Made by a program: the position numbers and the translations under genes
The notes under the pieces: generated by a model
Told to the model about the DNA's origin: nothing
The model's input: only the letters and a program-made list of their open reading frames with translations
Database searches by the model: none
Part shown: piece after piece, positions 37,146 to 48,060 of the stretch
Layout: each line of letters begins with the position of its first letter
Position numbering within the stretch: position 1 is the first letter of the stretch
Origin: Salvator merianae
Taxonomy: Eukaryota; Chordata; Lepidosauria; Squamata; Teiidae
Length of the DNA stretch: 64,000 bases
Reading direction: 5' to 3'
Assembly (NCBI GenBank): GCA_003586115.2
Contig: QVOM02000101.1
Coordinates: forward strand, 28,761,165-28,825,164

Positions 37146-37346
37146 ATGCTTTCATCATCCTAACCAAACTCCCAGAGGAGATCAGCATTTGGAAAATGGG
37201 GTCAAGGAAGCATCCAAAAAAGAAAGAGCAGTTGTAGTGCTATTCTTCATATGGAGGGCAGGAGCCAGACTGCTTAAAGAACTCTGTCCACTCTCTGTGC
37301 AGATCCTACCTATCTGTGTGCTGACTTATACAGGATTAGTCAATTC

Positions 37347-37550
37347 CAGCAACAGCCTGTGACTTTAAGGGCAGGTGTTCACGCCCTGCACAAAGCACGC
37401 TGTGGCTGTTTGTGAGCCTTCTGGGCCTCTGTACTGTCACAGCAGATCAACCTGCTGTGGCAGTACGGAGGCCCAGAGGGCTCACAAACAGCGATGGCAC
37501 GCTTTGTGCAGGGCGTGAACACCCGCCCTTAAAGTCACGGGCCGCTGCTG
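37347..37550. mobile_element. hAT-like fold-back MITE with perfect 8-bp target-site duplication
   Basis: A 204-bp near-perfect palindrome: 99-bp arms (37347-37445 and 37452-37550) around a 6-bp centre. It starts CAG and ends CTG and is flanked by identical GTCAATTC octamers (37339-37346 and 37551-37558). CAG...CTG ends plus 8-bp duplications are hAT hallmarks. It has no coding capacity, so it must be moved by a transposase in trans. Its arms differ at only a limited number of sites. Confidence 0.85.
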
Positions 37551-37558
37551 GTCAATTC

Positions 37559-40036
37559 AATTCACTTGACGTAAAATGTAAACATTCAGTGTTCAGTTCC
37601 TCTTTATACAGGCACTCACTAACATTTTGTTATATAAAATGGTACCGTTTGATTTATCAATACTAGAAACAAATTTGAATGGACACTGTTTCTCACTGGA
37701 ATACAAAGGTAGTTACTTCTTGGTAAAGCTATTAAAATAGCATTAAAATAGTTATTTTCATGATAAAAATGGTAAATGTTTTGCTTTCACTGCCTGTTCA
37801 GTGATGACAATTATAAATGGAACTATTCATCCATATTAACAGTGAATATGAACAAAATTTCTGCTGCTAAGCTGTTAATAATGTAAGAGGCTTTTAGGTC
37901 TAGTACTGGAGTTCTATAGTGACTGAAAAATGAGTTATCTGCCTACTCACAGCCTTGCCACTAAGGCCACAAAGGCCCTTATTAATGCTACATGTGCTAG
38001 ATCCATTAATAGTACTTTGTGGATATTTTTTCTTGATCTTTCTGATTTCCTCTAAAACAGAACTATTTCACAAATGGTCAAACTGTAATTCTAGTGCTGT
38101 AAGTGCTGCAAACAGAAGACTGTAGTATTCTTGGGCATTTTATAATTCATAGTAAGAATCTTACATTACTGCAACATGTGTTGCTCACATTAGGAATCTA
38201 CTTTGGATATGATTTGTGACATCCCTTTCAAAATGCTGACCCACAATGCCTACAGTTGCATACAGTTTCCATCATTTCCATCTCTCCTCTTGCTTTTTTT
38301 TCTCTCATTCCCTCTCACATATGCTAATGATAGCTGCATTATTACAATCCATGCCACTCACTGAAATATTGTTTTTTGTTTGTTTTAATAAACTGTATTA
38401 AAGGGTTGTTTTTGCCTGAGTCCAGCAAGTACTTTTGTGCCTTTTTGAAGGAAGATTTGGGATTAATCTAGTCTATGCAAGAGAGCCTATAGAAGCCCTT
38501 CAGGTAATTTTGAAAACCTAGGGACACACAGTTTTGTTGTTGTTGTTGTTGTTGTTGTTGTTAAACAACGTTCTTTAACATTCCCCAAGTCTCCATTTAT
38601 CCATCCCTTCCACAGGCAGAAAAAGCTCTTGGGGCGAGTCTTGTTTGGTGTGAATGGGGCAGGAAGCTACAGAGAGTCCTGTAGTCCATGGACATGTATG
38701 ACAGGGGGTAAAACAATCAGGGACCCAGAAATCTGGCCAGCAGTGTCCAGTGAATGGTGAGGATTTGTTGCTATGGAGAGTTTACTAAGCTTAGAGGCAA
38801 AGGTAATGACGAGAAGAGAAGAGAAGCAAGTAGGATGCTTTGGGGTGCTTTTTTTAAAAACAAAACAAAACTGTCTGACACAGCAGAACGTGGACTCATT
38901 TGCCTGCAGAGATCCAGAGATGTGCATGAGGCAACCTTTGGTGCTGTAACTTCACCACATTGAGGAAGAATTCAGATCAACTAAGCTATTGTGAAGCTTG
39001 TGGGGAATACCTGAGACCCTTTCATTTCAGAATCCCATTTCCTGTCCTGCCCATTGAAATCTGTTCCAAAAAATAACACTTTCACACTGTTTTTCTTCTG
39101 AAATTGGAACTTAGAGAAGAGGTCAGTAGTCATGGTTTGAACACATAGTCTCTTGTTCTCAATATTCAGGCCTAGATATTTATGGGTAATAAACCCATAA
39201 GGGGATAGAAATCTGGCTCATTTGTGGAGTTATCGCTATGCACTAAGACCCTCCATAGTGTATGCCTCCTTATCATGTCAAGCACATTAAACTGTCTACA
39301 GCATTTAATTAACACACCCATGTTGGAGACAGAGGCCATGTCTGCACTTACCTGATGAACTGTCCATTGAAATGCCTTCTGCTCCTGTCTCCATTTGTGG
39401 CAGCAGAAGGCACCTTGCAGTGACCATGCCTCCTCATTACCAGGCACAATCATCATCTGAGGTCACAGTTTTTGAGGATGCAATTTTGCTGCCCCCAATG
39501 GAGGCACTTCAGAGTGCAGCCTCAAATTATGCATCCTCTCTCAAAAATGGAGATGAGGAGGTATAAGTTCAAGTGATGTCTTGGCATCGCCCTCACACAA
39601 CCCAGAAAAAGCCATCTATGTTTTGAAATGAGGTCACAGACAGTCTGTGATCTTTGATTTCATTTCACCTCACACAAGTAAAATTCCTAACAAAGCATTT
39701 ATAAAGCAGCTTCTGTTTAGGGGTTGATTGATCAGTTTAACTCTGTCCCATTTCAGTTTTAGTGACAGTGTTCTGTGTGATATTATTATTGTTGCTGCTG
39801 CTGCTGTTATTGATGCAAGAAAGATATGTGGAACTGTGTTTATGTTTCTATCATGTTGGCAGAGGTGAAGTAAAAGAATGGAGGCTGTGTTCTAAATAAA
39901 AGTGCTTGAACTCACTTGTGAAAAGTTTCCAGTTACTACAACAGTCTTCTTTTCCTACGGCCCACTCCACTTTTAAATTGTATACCTTTTGTATGTCCTG
40001 TATAAAAAAATTGTATTCTCAAAAGTTTCCCCTCCG
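37559..40036. other. Unassigned sequence with a (TTG)n array
   Basis: A GTT repeat lies at 38535-38562. A TIR-family-like segment near 39331-39400 (GGCCATGTCTGCACTTACC) is too short to define. No gene recognised. Confidence 0.5.
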
Positions 40037-40097
40037 TCTCTCTCTCTCTCGCATGCGCTTGCTATATAAATATATATATGTGTGTGTGTGTGTGTGT

Positions 40098-40129
<32 letters not shown>
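40037..40129. repeat. Composite (TC)n-(TA)n-(TG)n-(GA)n microsatellite
   Basis: Short TC (40037-40050), TA, TG (40080-40097) and AG (40100-40129) arrays lie in sequence. The TC and GA arrays are complementary and could pair. Confidence 0.9.
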
Positions 40130-40133
<4 letters not shown>

Positions 40134-42693
40134 GTTATTTATGCTGTTGTGCATGCGGCTTTGTGTACAGTTTTGCCTAAATTTCAAAATCAAGAAAATG
40201 CATAACTCAGTCTGAGTTGTACTATAATGACCAAACACGTTCTGGAGCATCAGATTGGGCCAGGCTGCTGAAGGAAGTGGGCAACATAAATTTATTTTCC
40301 CATATTATTTCAAGTAGACTGACACCACATCATATCGAGTTCCCCCATCTCTGTAAGGGACAACAGGGAAAGGACTGTGGGATTAGGAGAAGCCAAACAG
40401 ATCACACTTGGCATTGCTGTATGTCCCAAAAGAATGAGAAGCTGCTGTGGATTTTAATTATGTCACACATGCTGTGAATTTCAAGAGTCAGGAATAAGCT
40501 TTTTTTTTTTAAGTGCTTATAAAAAGTTTAGGGATCTTGTAATTTTGTATGCCCAGCTTCTTCCTTTCTCATAGCACTCTAATTTTTGAGTCAAGGACAA
40601 AAACTTTCCAGTCCCTCTCAAAACCACACACACACACACACACACCGTTTATTTATTTATAGTTTTATCCCACCCTATATCCAAAGGTCTCAGGGTGGGT
40701 TACAACAGGAAAAAAACAATTTAAAGAGAACAAACTAAAAACAATAACAGTGTCTGAAAGTGGGAAAGGGAAGCTGTTTTCTCAGCCAAAGGTTAGAGCA
40801 AATAGGTGTGTCCTTGCCAGTCTTCTAAATATATACTCACATATGTTAACATGTGCAATTCATAGCAAGTCCCACTATGTCCATAGATACTTCCAGGTAA
40901 GTGTGGATTAAATTGTGGTCAAAAACCACACTTGGGCTTACTTTGGCATATACACAGAGTTAGGCTAGTGACCTCATTTTATGAATGAGATTCTATTATA
41001 GATGGTCTTTTGGAATACTCTTAAGCTGACATGAGTGGAACTTGTTATTAGAAGGTTATTAGCATTAACTGTAGGAGTCATTATACGCATGCACACACAC
41101 ACAATTAATATGGGTTGTAGATATAGCAGGGAAAGATACTAATTTACTTTATATTAGAAATTTATGCTTACAGATCTATATAAAAACTTAATAGCTGATG
41201 GAATCTGTATGTATTCCTTAACCAAGCAGTGCATGTGGTGACATTTATATCAAGGAAAGCTGGGACTTTGCCATGATCTGACCCAGTGGTCTTGATCAGT
41301 GGTTTGGACCACATCAAGGTGTGGTCTGGAACAATGCCATCTGTATGGCAATTCTGGTCCAGATCAGTCCCCACACCAGTCCCAAAGCTTGCATGAGTTT
41401 CAGGGAGGGCATCAGGGTGCTCCAATGGCTAGGATCTGTATTACACTCCATCTAATGCAGACACAGCATACCAGCAGCGGATATATTCCACAGTAATGTG
41501 TGGAAAGGAAACCCTTATTGCACTTACTAGTGTGGAACATCAAGTGAAGAAAGGCCTATGAACACAAAAGATGTATGATGGTAAAATAGTGGGGGGAAAA
41601 ATGCATTTTGGGGAACTTTTTTTTTTTAAAAAAAGTTAGATCAGGAGAAAAATCTGAACAAAAAATACTATATGGAAACTTTGTAAAAGATGGATTTAAA
41701 AATAAGTCTCAAGATAATACACACACACACACAAATGAAAAACTTGAGGAAATAAAAAGTGACAGATCCATCCATTTCCAAGAACTATAATTCAGTTGTG
41801 TTGGCTGTATAGCCCATAATGGTATAAACACATTTTCAGCGGGTTGCCTTTCCACATTGCCAAGAAAGAAAAGATAAGCTTTGCAACCATCCTTCTGTCT
41901 ACTGACATCTCAGTAATGATAGAGATTTTGTGTCGCATCTCATTATTTCAGCAGACTGTGTATTTAAATGTTAAATTGTATAAAAGAAAGACCATACCTG
42001 CCTTGTCATGGCACATGATCATGATGAATCTTCAGGTCAGACCCCTTTCCAAACAACTTTCATTAAAACTTAAGGATACATCTGTGTAAATGGTCCTGAC
42101 ACAAGGCCTCAGATGATCTCTCAAGCTGTCAAAGGCTTACCCTCAGCATTAAAAAATAAGCTGTTGGGAAGCAAATGTGGACATTGTAATGCTGTAGCTC
42201 AAATGGTCACTGCTATACCAATGCTAGCATGTGACCAACTGAAACATCCTACTGCATTTTAAAGTCAAAGAACAAATACTAGCAAAGTGGCGTTTTTTGC
42301 CTACAAATGGAAATTTATAAAAATACACTAATGCATAATACACAGAAGTGTCATTTTGTGCTCCCTATATGTGGGGGTTGCTTCATTAATGTTGCTATTT
42401 CCTGCAGCAAGGACATTAGAAAATAAAAAGTGATACATTAGGAACAGGTAAAAATAAGGGAAATAGAAAGGCAAAGAATATCCTATTATTCAGTAACATT
42501 ATATGGAGTGTTAGCTATGGCTAAATATTGGAAGTAGCTGTAATACACTGGTAAAGCAAAGTCTTAGAAAGCAGATATCTCCAGAAGAATGTAATGGTGA
42601 ATAACATCTGTATCTTCAAAAAACAAAACCATGAATGTGTCTAGGTAGTCACCAGGAGTCTGGCCCAACTTAATAATACAAACAACAAGTAAG
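40130..42693. other. Mostly unassigned; possible retroposon tail at 40655-40850
   Basis: (CA)n at 40627-40646 is followed by TTTATTTATAGTTTTATCCCACC-like sequence with GTTACAACAGGA (40655-40720), which looks like a reversed LINE/SINE 3' tail. At 41225-41560 the sequence resembles the GATCAGTGG/CCAGATCAGTC motifs of the 34911 and 54628 elements. The remainder is unrecognised. Confidence 0.45.
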
Positions 42694-43028
42694 TAGGGAT
42701 GTGCAAGAAAAAAAAAAAATCAATTCATTTCCAAATGAAAATCTGTATTTTCACTTTGTCAGTGAATTTCATTGTCAAAAATGCATTTTCACATTCATTT
42801 TCACATTTTTTGCAATGTTTCCCCATTGAAAATGCCATTTTCATGGTTTAAACAGAGCGGAAATTGCAAAAATTTGACAAATTTCATTTTTTGCAAAAGA
42901 ATAGGCTTTTTTGTTTTCATTCAAAAACTGTAAATGCAAAAAAAGTCATTTTCGTTTCGATGCGAAAACTTGCGAAAATGAAATTTCAAACAAATATTTG
43001 AATACAAATTGTAATTTGCACTTCCCTA
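42694..43028. mobile_element. hAT-like MITE with TAGGGATGTGCA termini and perfect 8-bp duplication
   Basis: TAGGGATGTGCAA at the left and TTGCACTTCCCTA at the right are inverted termini with one mismatch. Identical CAAGTAAG octamers flank the element (42686-42693 and 43029-43036). The 335-bp body is AT-rich and full of CATTTTC/GAAAATG motifs on both strands, so it can fold on itself. No ORF. The 8-bp duplication places it with hAT-type elements; related ends recur at 8637, 23994, 35178 and 62686. Confidence 0.85.
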
Positions 43029-43036
43029 CAAGTAAG

Positions 43037-43770
43037 CCTAAGTCCAAGTGAGTCCAAGGATCATTACAATGCTTTTCAATCAGCAATAGCATAAGTAGTC
43101 ACTTTATACTTCAAGTATAGGATTGATTGATTGATTTCAGTTTTTCATATGCTACCTACACCTTGAGATCGGTGTTCAATAAAAAAAAAAGAACACATGA
43201 TTGAAAAAGGAAAATAGAATACACAACTGATAATTAAAATACTAACAGAACAATTCTGAAAAGAAGCTAAACGTCAAAAATCTGAGTGAAGAGGAACATT
43301 TTAACCAGCCCCTGAAAGCCACTTCATGTTTATATCCAGAGTAACTTGCATGGAATACTATTAGAGTCTGGGAGCCAACACTGAATTTTTTCTTCACATG
43401 CTACCACCCCACAAAGGTCTGAGGGTGAAGAAACTACAAGATCCATCCCAAATCTTAATAATCAGATCCATCTGTATGGGAGAAGACATAGGAGTAACAG
43501 ATCTTTCCATTTTGGAAGCACTGGTTATTATAGATTTCATTAAAATTCTGTGACTAAATGAGTTTTTAGGTCTCTTGCAAGAAAAACTTTACATTTGTTT
43601 TACAAGTTTCAATACATGGACATTTAAACTATTCAACATTTCTTCAGATTCTTATTGACTTATTTTATTTAAAACATTTTTACAGTGCTTCTCATGAAAA
43701 AGTCTTAAAGTGTTTTGCAACCGAAGGAAAACCAAGTATAAAACAATGTGCAAGACAATGGGCCTTTTTG
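43037..43770. other. Unassigned sequence, possible reversed retroposon tails
   Basis: (GATT)n-like sequence at 43121-43138 followed by A-rich sequence, and a TTATTTTATTT...CAGTGCTTCTCA stretch near 43662, both resemble reversed LINE/SINE 3' ends. No coding sequence recognised. Confidence 0.4.
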
Positions 43771-44004
43771 CACTGAGCCTGGTAGACCGTTCCCAGTAGT
43801 CGGCTTCGAACCGGAGAGGTTGGGGAACGCTCAGTGCTATTCACACTCCCGGCCAGAGGAATGAACCCGAAGCCGACCAGCAGAGGGAACAGTGCGAATG
43901 GTAGCCACTAGTTCAGTACCCTCTTCGCACCTGCTTCGTACCCGCTTCGTACCCACTTTGCACCTTCGCACCTACTTCGTATCCAGACAGGTTACTCCCT
44001 GACA
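43771..44004 (+). mobile_element. Copia LTR 3' remnant with 11-bp tandem repeats and adjoining TIR-like sequence
   Basis: The final bases TTACTCCCTGACA (43992-44004) abut the primer-binding site and share TACTCCCTGACA with the end of the solo LTR at 50783-51141, so this is read as the 3' end of a 5' LTR. Upstream, 43921-43984 is a diverged tandem repeat of an 11-bp CTTCGTACCC(N) unit, unusually CpG-rich. 43771-43900 starts GGCCTTTTTGCACT and holds a GTCGGCTTCG/CGAAGCCGAC inverted repeat, suggesting a TIR element. The LTR start was not found. Confidence 0.5.
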
Positions 44005-44020
44005 GGTTATGAGGCCCAGT
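44005..44020 (+). promoter_or_regulatory. Copia primer-binding site matching internal initiator tRNA-Met
   Basis: GGTTATGAGGCCCAGT directly follows the LTR end CTGACA. It is complementary, apart from one extra A and a final mismatch, to the anticodon-arm region of vertebrate initiator tRNA-Met (...CTGGGCCCATAACC). Drosophila copia is primed by exactly this internal part, as a 39-nt half-tRNA, rather than by the tRNA 3' end. Position and sequence together support the assignment. Confidence 0.75.
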
Positions 44021-44189
44021 GTTGCGATGACTGTGAGACAGACCCGTGTGATAGCTCATATGCTTGTTAGTCTAAAGACAAATAATCCATCTCAAGAAGG
44101 GAAGAGACTGTGTTGAGTAGTTGAAGCGGCATTGTTTAAAGTAAGAAATCTGATGTTAGAAGGGAGAAAGAGCCTATCTCTTTGTGGAA

Positions 44190-44474
44190 ATGTCTGCCCA
44201 TACTGCTCCGGTTTTACAGCAGCAATTTGAAAAGCTGAATGACCGCAATTACCTCATCTGGTCAGAGCGTATGAAAGCTGTTTTAATTAAAGAGGATCTT
44301 TATGATGCCTGTATTACTTTGCCAGCTGTTGATAGTGCTAATGAAAGGCAAAGAGACAGAAAAGCTCATGCGACGCTTATTCTTGGTTTAGAAAGCTTGC
44401 AATTGATGGCTGTAAGGCATCTAGAAAATGCTAAAGAAGTTTGGGACACTCTACGGCAATTGGTAGGTCAGTTC
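44190..44474 (+). pseudogene. gag: Ty1/copia gag N-terminal fragment
   Basis: The ORF starts at ATG 44190, about 170 bp after the primer-binding site, and reads about 95 codons without a stop before being cut off by CR1 sequence near 44475. Motifs FEKLNDRNYLIWSERMKAVL near the N-terminus and AKEVWDTLRQL near the end are the start of the copia Gag core (F.G.NY..W...M...L ... A...W..L). In copia elements Gag forms the virus-like particle. The clean frame suggests recent insertion. No protease, integrase, RT or RNase H follows in the window. Confidence 0.8.
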
Positions 44475-45994
44475 TAACTTTCCTATCCATAAGATTCAGA
44501 GAGTGCCCCCTGGTTCTAGTGTTGTGTGAGAGAGAAAAACCTTCTCTTTATCCACCTTATCCATACTGTGCATGGTTTTATAAACTTCAATCAGGTCTCC
44601 TCTTAAATGCCGCTTTTCAAGGCTGAAGAGGCCAAGGCGTTGCAGCCGGATTTCATAAGGAAGGTGTTCCAGCCCCTTGATCATTCTGGTTGCCCTTTTT
44701 TTGCACCTTCTCCAATTCCACAATATCCTTTCTGAGGTGAGGTGACCAGAATTGTACACAATATTCCAAGTGTGGCCTCACCATAGATTTGTAAAGAGGC
44801 ACAATGATGCTTGCCAACTTGTTTTCTATTCCCTTCCTTATTACCCCTAGCATTGAATTTGCTTTTTTCACTGCCACTGCACACTGGGTTGACACCTTCA
44901 TTGAGCTGTCTACCAGAACCCCAAGATCCTTTTCCTGGTCTGTCACAGAAAGTTTGGCCCCCATCAGTTTATAAGTATAATTGGGGTTCTTTGTCCCGAT
45001 GTGCATCACTTTGCACTTGCTAAGATTGAAGTGCATTTGCCACTTTGCTGCCCACTCACCCAATGTCAGGAGATCCCTCTGGAGCTCTTTACAATCACTT
45101 TCAGTTTTTACTACCCTGAACAATTTAGTGTCATCAGCAAACTTTGCTAACTCACTACTTACCCCTGTGTCGAGATCATTTATGAATAAATTAAAAAGCA
45201 GGGGTCCTAATACTGAACCTTGCGGGACCCCACTTTTCACCTTCTTCCATTCTGAGAACTGACCATTTATTCCTACTCTCTGTTTCCTGTCCTGAAGCCA
45301 GTTACCAGTCCAGGACAGGACCTGTCCTCTTATTCCGTGACTGCTGAGTTTATTCAGGAGTCTTTGATGAGGGACGTTGTCAAAAGCCTTCTGAAAGTCC
45401 AGATAGACAATGTCAACTGGGTCACCTTGATCCACATGTTTATTAACACTTCTCAAGAATCCTAACAAGTTTGTAAGGCATGATTTACCTTTGCAGAAGC
45501 AATGCTGATTTTCTTTCAGCAATGCTTGCTTTTCTATGTGTTTAATAATTTTATCCTTAATTATGGTTTCCATCACTTTACCTGGAACTGATGTTAAGCT
45601 GACTGGTCTGTAATTTCCTGGATCACCCCGGATCCATTTTTGAAGATCAGTGTCACATTTGCCACCCTCCAGTCTTCAGGCACAGAGTCTGGTTTTAGGG
45701 AAAGATTATATATTTTGGCTAGAAGCTCAGCAATTTCAAATTTGAGTTCTTTAAGAACTCTTGGGTGAATGCCATCTGGTCCTGGTGATTTGTTAGCATT
45801 TAGTTTATCAAGACATGCAAGAACCTCCTCCTTGGTTACTGTTATTTGACCTACTTCTTCTGACTCCCTCCCTGAAAGGATTGATTCAGCTGCTGGCATA
45901 TGCTCTCTATCCTCCTCAGTAAAAACAGAGGCAAAAAAATCATTTAGCCGTTCTGCAATCTCTGTGTCCTCTGTAATTATCCCCTTCATAAGAG
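44475..45994 (-). mobile_element. CR1/L3-type LINE reverse transcriptase, minus strand
   Basis: Reading from 45989 downward: DFFASVFTEED and NKSPGPDGIHPRVLKEL (RT start), a one-base frame break near 45600, METIIKDKIIKHIEKQ, QKAFDNVPH (RT motif A), SGVPQGSVLGPLLFNLFIND, catalytic [42 protein letters not shown] frame break at a T run near 44697 is followed by [31 protein letters not shown]. The endonuclease and 5' end are absent. Unusually for a LINE, the last part of the ORF and the 3' UTR are also missing, at the gag boundary. High identity to the CR1 pattern suggests moderate age. Confidence 0.85.
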
Positions 45995-45995
45995 A

Positions 45996-46290
45996 TCCCC
46001 TGCTGGATTGGACCGCAGCCCATCTAGTTCAGCATCCTGTCTCATATAGTGGCCCAACAATTGCTTCCGGGCATCTTAAACAGAAGACAAAGGCAAAGCC
46101 TTCAACTACTTCCAACTCCCTGCAAATAGCCTTTAGAGGCATCCTGCATGTCCCTCCAACCTGAAAGCAGTACTTAGGCATCCACTCTAGTAGCCATTGA
46201 TACGCCTAACCTCCATGAATTTGTTGAACCCTTCCTTAAAGCTATTCAGGCTGGTTCCTCTCACAGTTGAGGAAGTGAGATCCAGCTGCA
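45996..46290 (-). mobile_element. Second CR1/L3-type LINE 3' end, minus strand
   Basis: The plus strand reads CCTGCTGGATTGGACC...CCATCTAGTTCAGCATCCTGTCTC..., then GCCATTGATACGCCTAACCTCCATGAATTTG. This is the reverse complement of a 3'-terminal region abundant in squamate CR1/L3-type LINEs. Its 3' end abuts the broken 5' end of the CR1 at 44475-45994. A shorter relative lies near 49437-49530. Confidence 0.6.
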
Positions 46291-48000
46291 ATGATCTGCA
46301 ATGATAGATAGAATTCCATAAGGTACAAGCCTGAAGATGGGGGTTGACAGTAATAGGAAACTAGAAATGAGAATTCGGGGGGCGGGGGGAGAAGAAGATC
46401 AAATTGATTTTCTTTACCCTTTGTATCTATCTTTAATTTATAGCAAAGTTTCTCAAAATTGAATCCTTATTATTAGAGCAGAACTCCTATCATCTCTGTC
46501 CATTGGTTGTGATCTGGACGTTAAATTTTGGGATGTGATAGCTAAAACAGGTTGTGGTCCTGGCAAAGAAAGAGTGAAAGGACAAACTAGGACTTTTTTT
46601 TCTTTTTCTTTTTTTTTGGGGGGGGGGAATTCCACACATGCTGGTAGACTGGATCAGCAAGTGTTCTAGGAGCCTCTCTTACACACAGTGATGTGTCTAC
46701 AGGAGGCCCCACCTTCTGCTAGAACACTCCGTCTCACAGGACAAAGCATAAAACAGAGCAGGAGGCCAAAAATGGTGGGCTAACTGATCTACCAGTGAAC
46801 CACTTTAAAGAAGTCTACTGGCATACTGGGAGATGGTATACCAGATCAAGGAGCTGTGAATACCTCCACGGTCCAGGACCCATTGTGCCAGCTCAACAAG
46901 ATGCATCATTACAATGGGTCCCCCAGACCTTCAAAGCTTTCATAGCCCCCCTGAACCAGCTCAGAAGCTGGTGTGAGCTTCAGACCCAGTATGGGGGAGG
47001 GAATCGAACAGGTTATCCTAATGCAGACAGCCTAGTTCTGTGCCTGAAGCAATACAACCTAGTCAGTCTACTTGATCCAATCTTCTTGGTCCAGTCTACT
47101 GAAGGCAAGTGTGGGAAGGTCCTTAACTGGCCAAGAACACTTTAGATATTTTCCATCACCACCAGCCAACATATCTAATAGAAAGTTATTTATTTATTTT
47201 AAACAATTTCAAACCTCCCTTCACCAAGGTTACAGGGGAATGAACAAAAACAGAATTAATCTATAAATCTCTATAAAACAGCAATCAAAAAGAGAAGAGA
47301 AAAGAACTGTTGTCGTATAAAAATCATAGGTATTGAAACTGAGAAAGCATTATTAATTATAATTATCATTAGGGCACTATGGTTCAGAAATATCTAGAGA
47401 ATAATAGTTTGATCACATATTTTAAAACTGTGATAATAATAGTGTTATTCACCTTTTATTTTTATGTCACAATTCCTGCAACGGACTATGGAAATAAGTT
47501 AAGCTAATAGAGAATCCTGGTCCAATGTCATCCAGTGAAAATAGCTATGATGCCAGTTTCTAACTGCTAGAGCTGTCTTTATCAACCAGATGCCTCCTAG
47601 TTGTTTTTGTACTACAGCTTTGTACTACAGGCTGAGATTGATAGGATCTTTGGTCCAAAACACTGAGGAGGATGCCCATTAAATGAAGATTACTTTTATA
47701 CCACTCTGCAATGTAGAACTCTGGTGTAATAAAATATTTGACTGAGTGTATTGGATGCAATAGGACACTGAATAGCATTCCACAATAATCCTGAAGCACT
47801 TTGAGCCATGAAAACAACTTGTTCCACTTCATTAGATAATATGGAAGGAAAACAGCTTGTCACTTTACTGATATGCTCTTTTTATTCTGGAAGTTGATTG
47901 AAAGTGGATTAAAACCTAGGGGTAGCTAGGCTTATCTGATTGCAAGTTAAATGTGATCAGATACAGACAGTAACCAATAGCTTACTCGCTTCTTCATTAA
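46291..48000. other. Mostly unassigned; repeat pair at 46625-46755
   Basis: 46625-46755 (AATTCCACACATGCTGG, CAGCAAGTGTTCTAGGAGC, GTCCCACC-like) matches 56063-56160 in the same orientation, an unnamed dispersed repeat. 46795-47140 resembles TIR-family internal sequence (CCAGACC, CAGCTCAGAAGCTGG). 47185-47300 looks like a reversed retroposon tail. Confidence 0.45.
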
Positions 48001-48012
48001 TATATATGTATG

Positions 48013-48056
<44 letters not shown>
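48001..48056. repeat. (TATG)n/(TA)n microsatellite
   Basis: A short TATG segment leads into about 20 TA units. Confidence 0.95.

Positions 48057-48060
<4 letters not shown>

Noticed and set aside
44811..45262. Plus-strand open frames across the CR1
   Set aside because: Antisense of the minus-strand CR1 reverse transcriptase.
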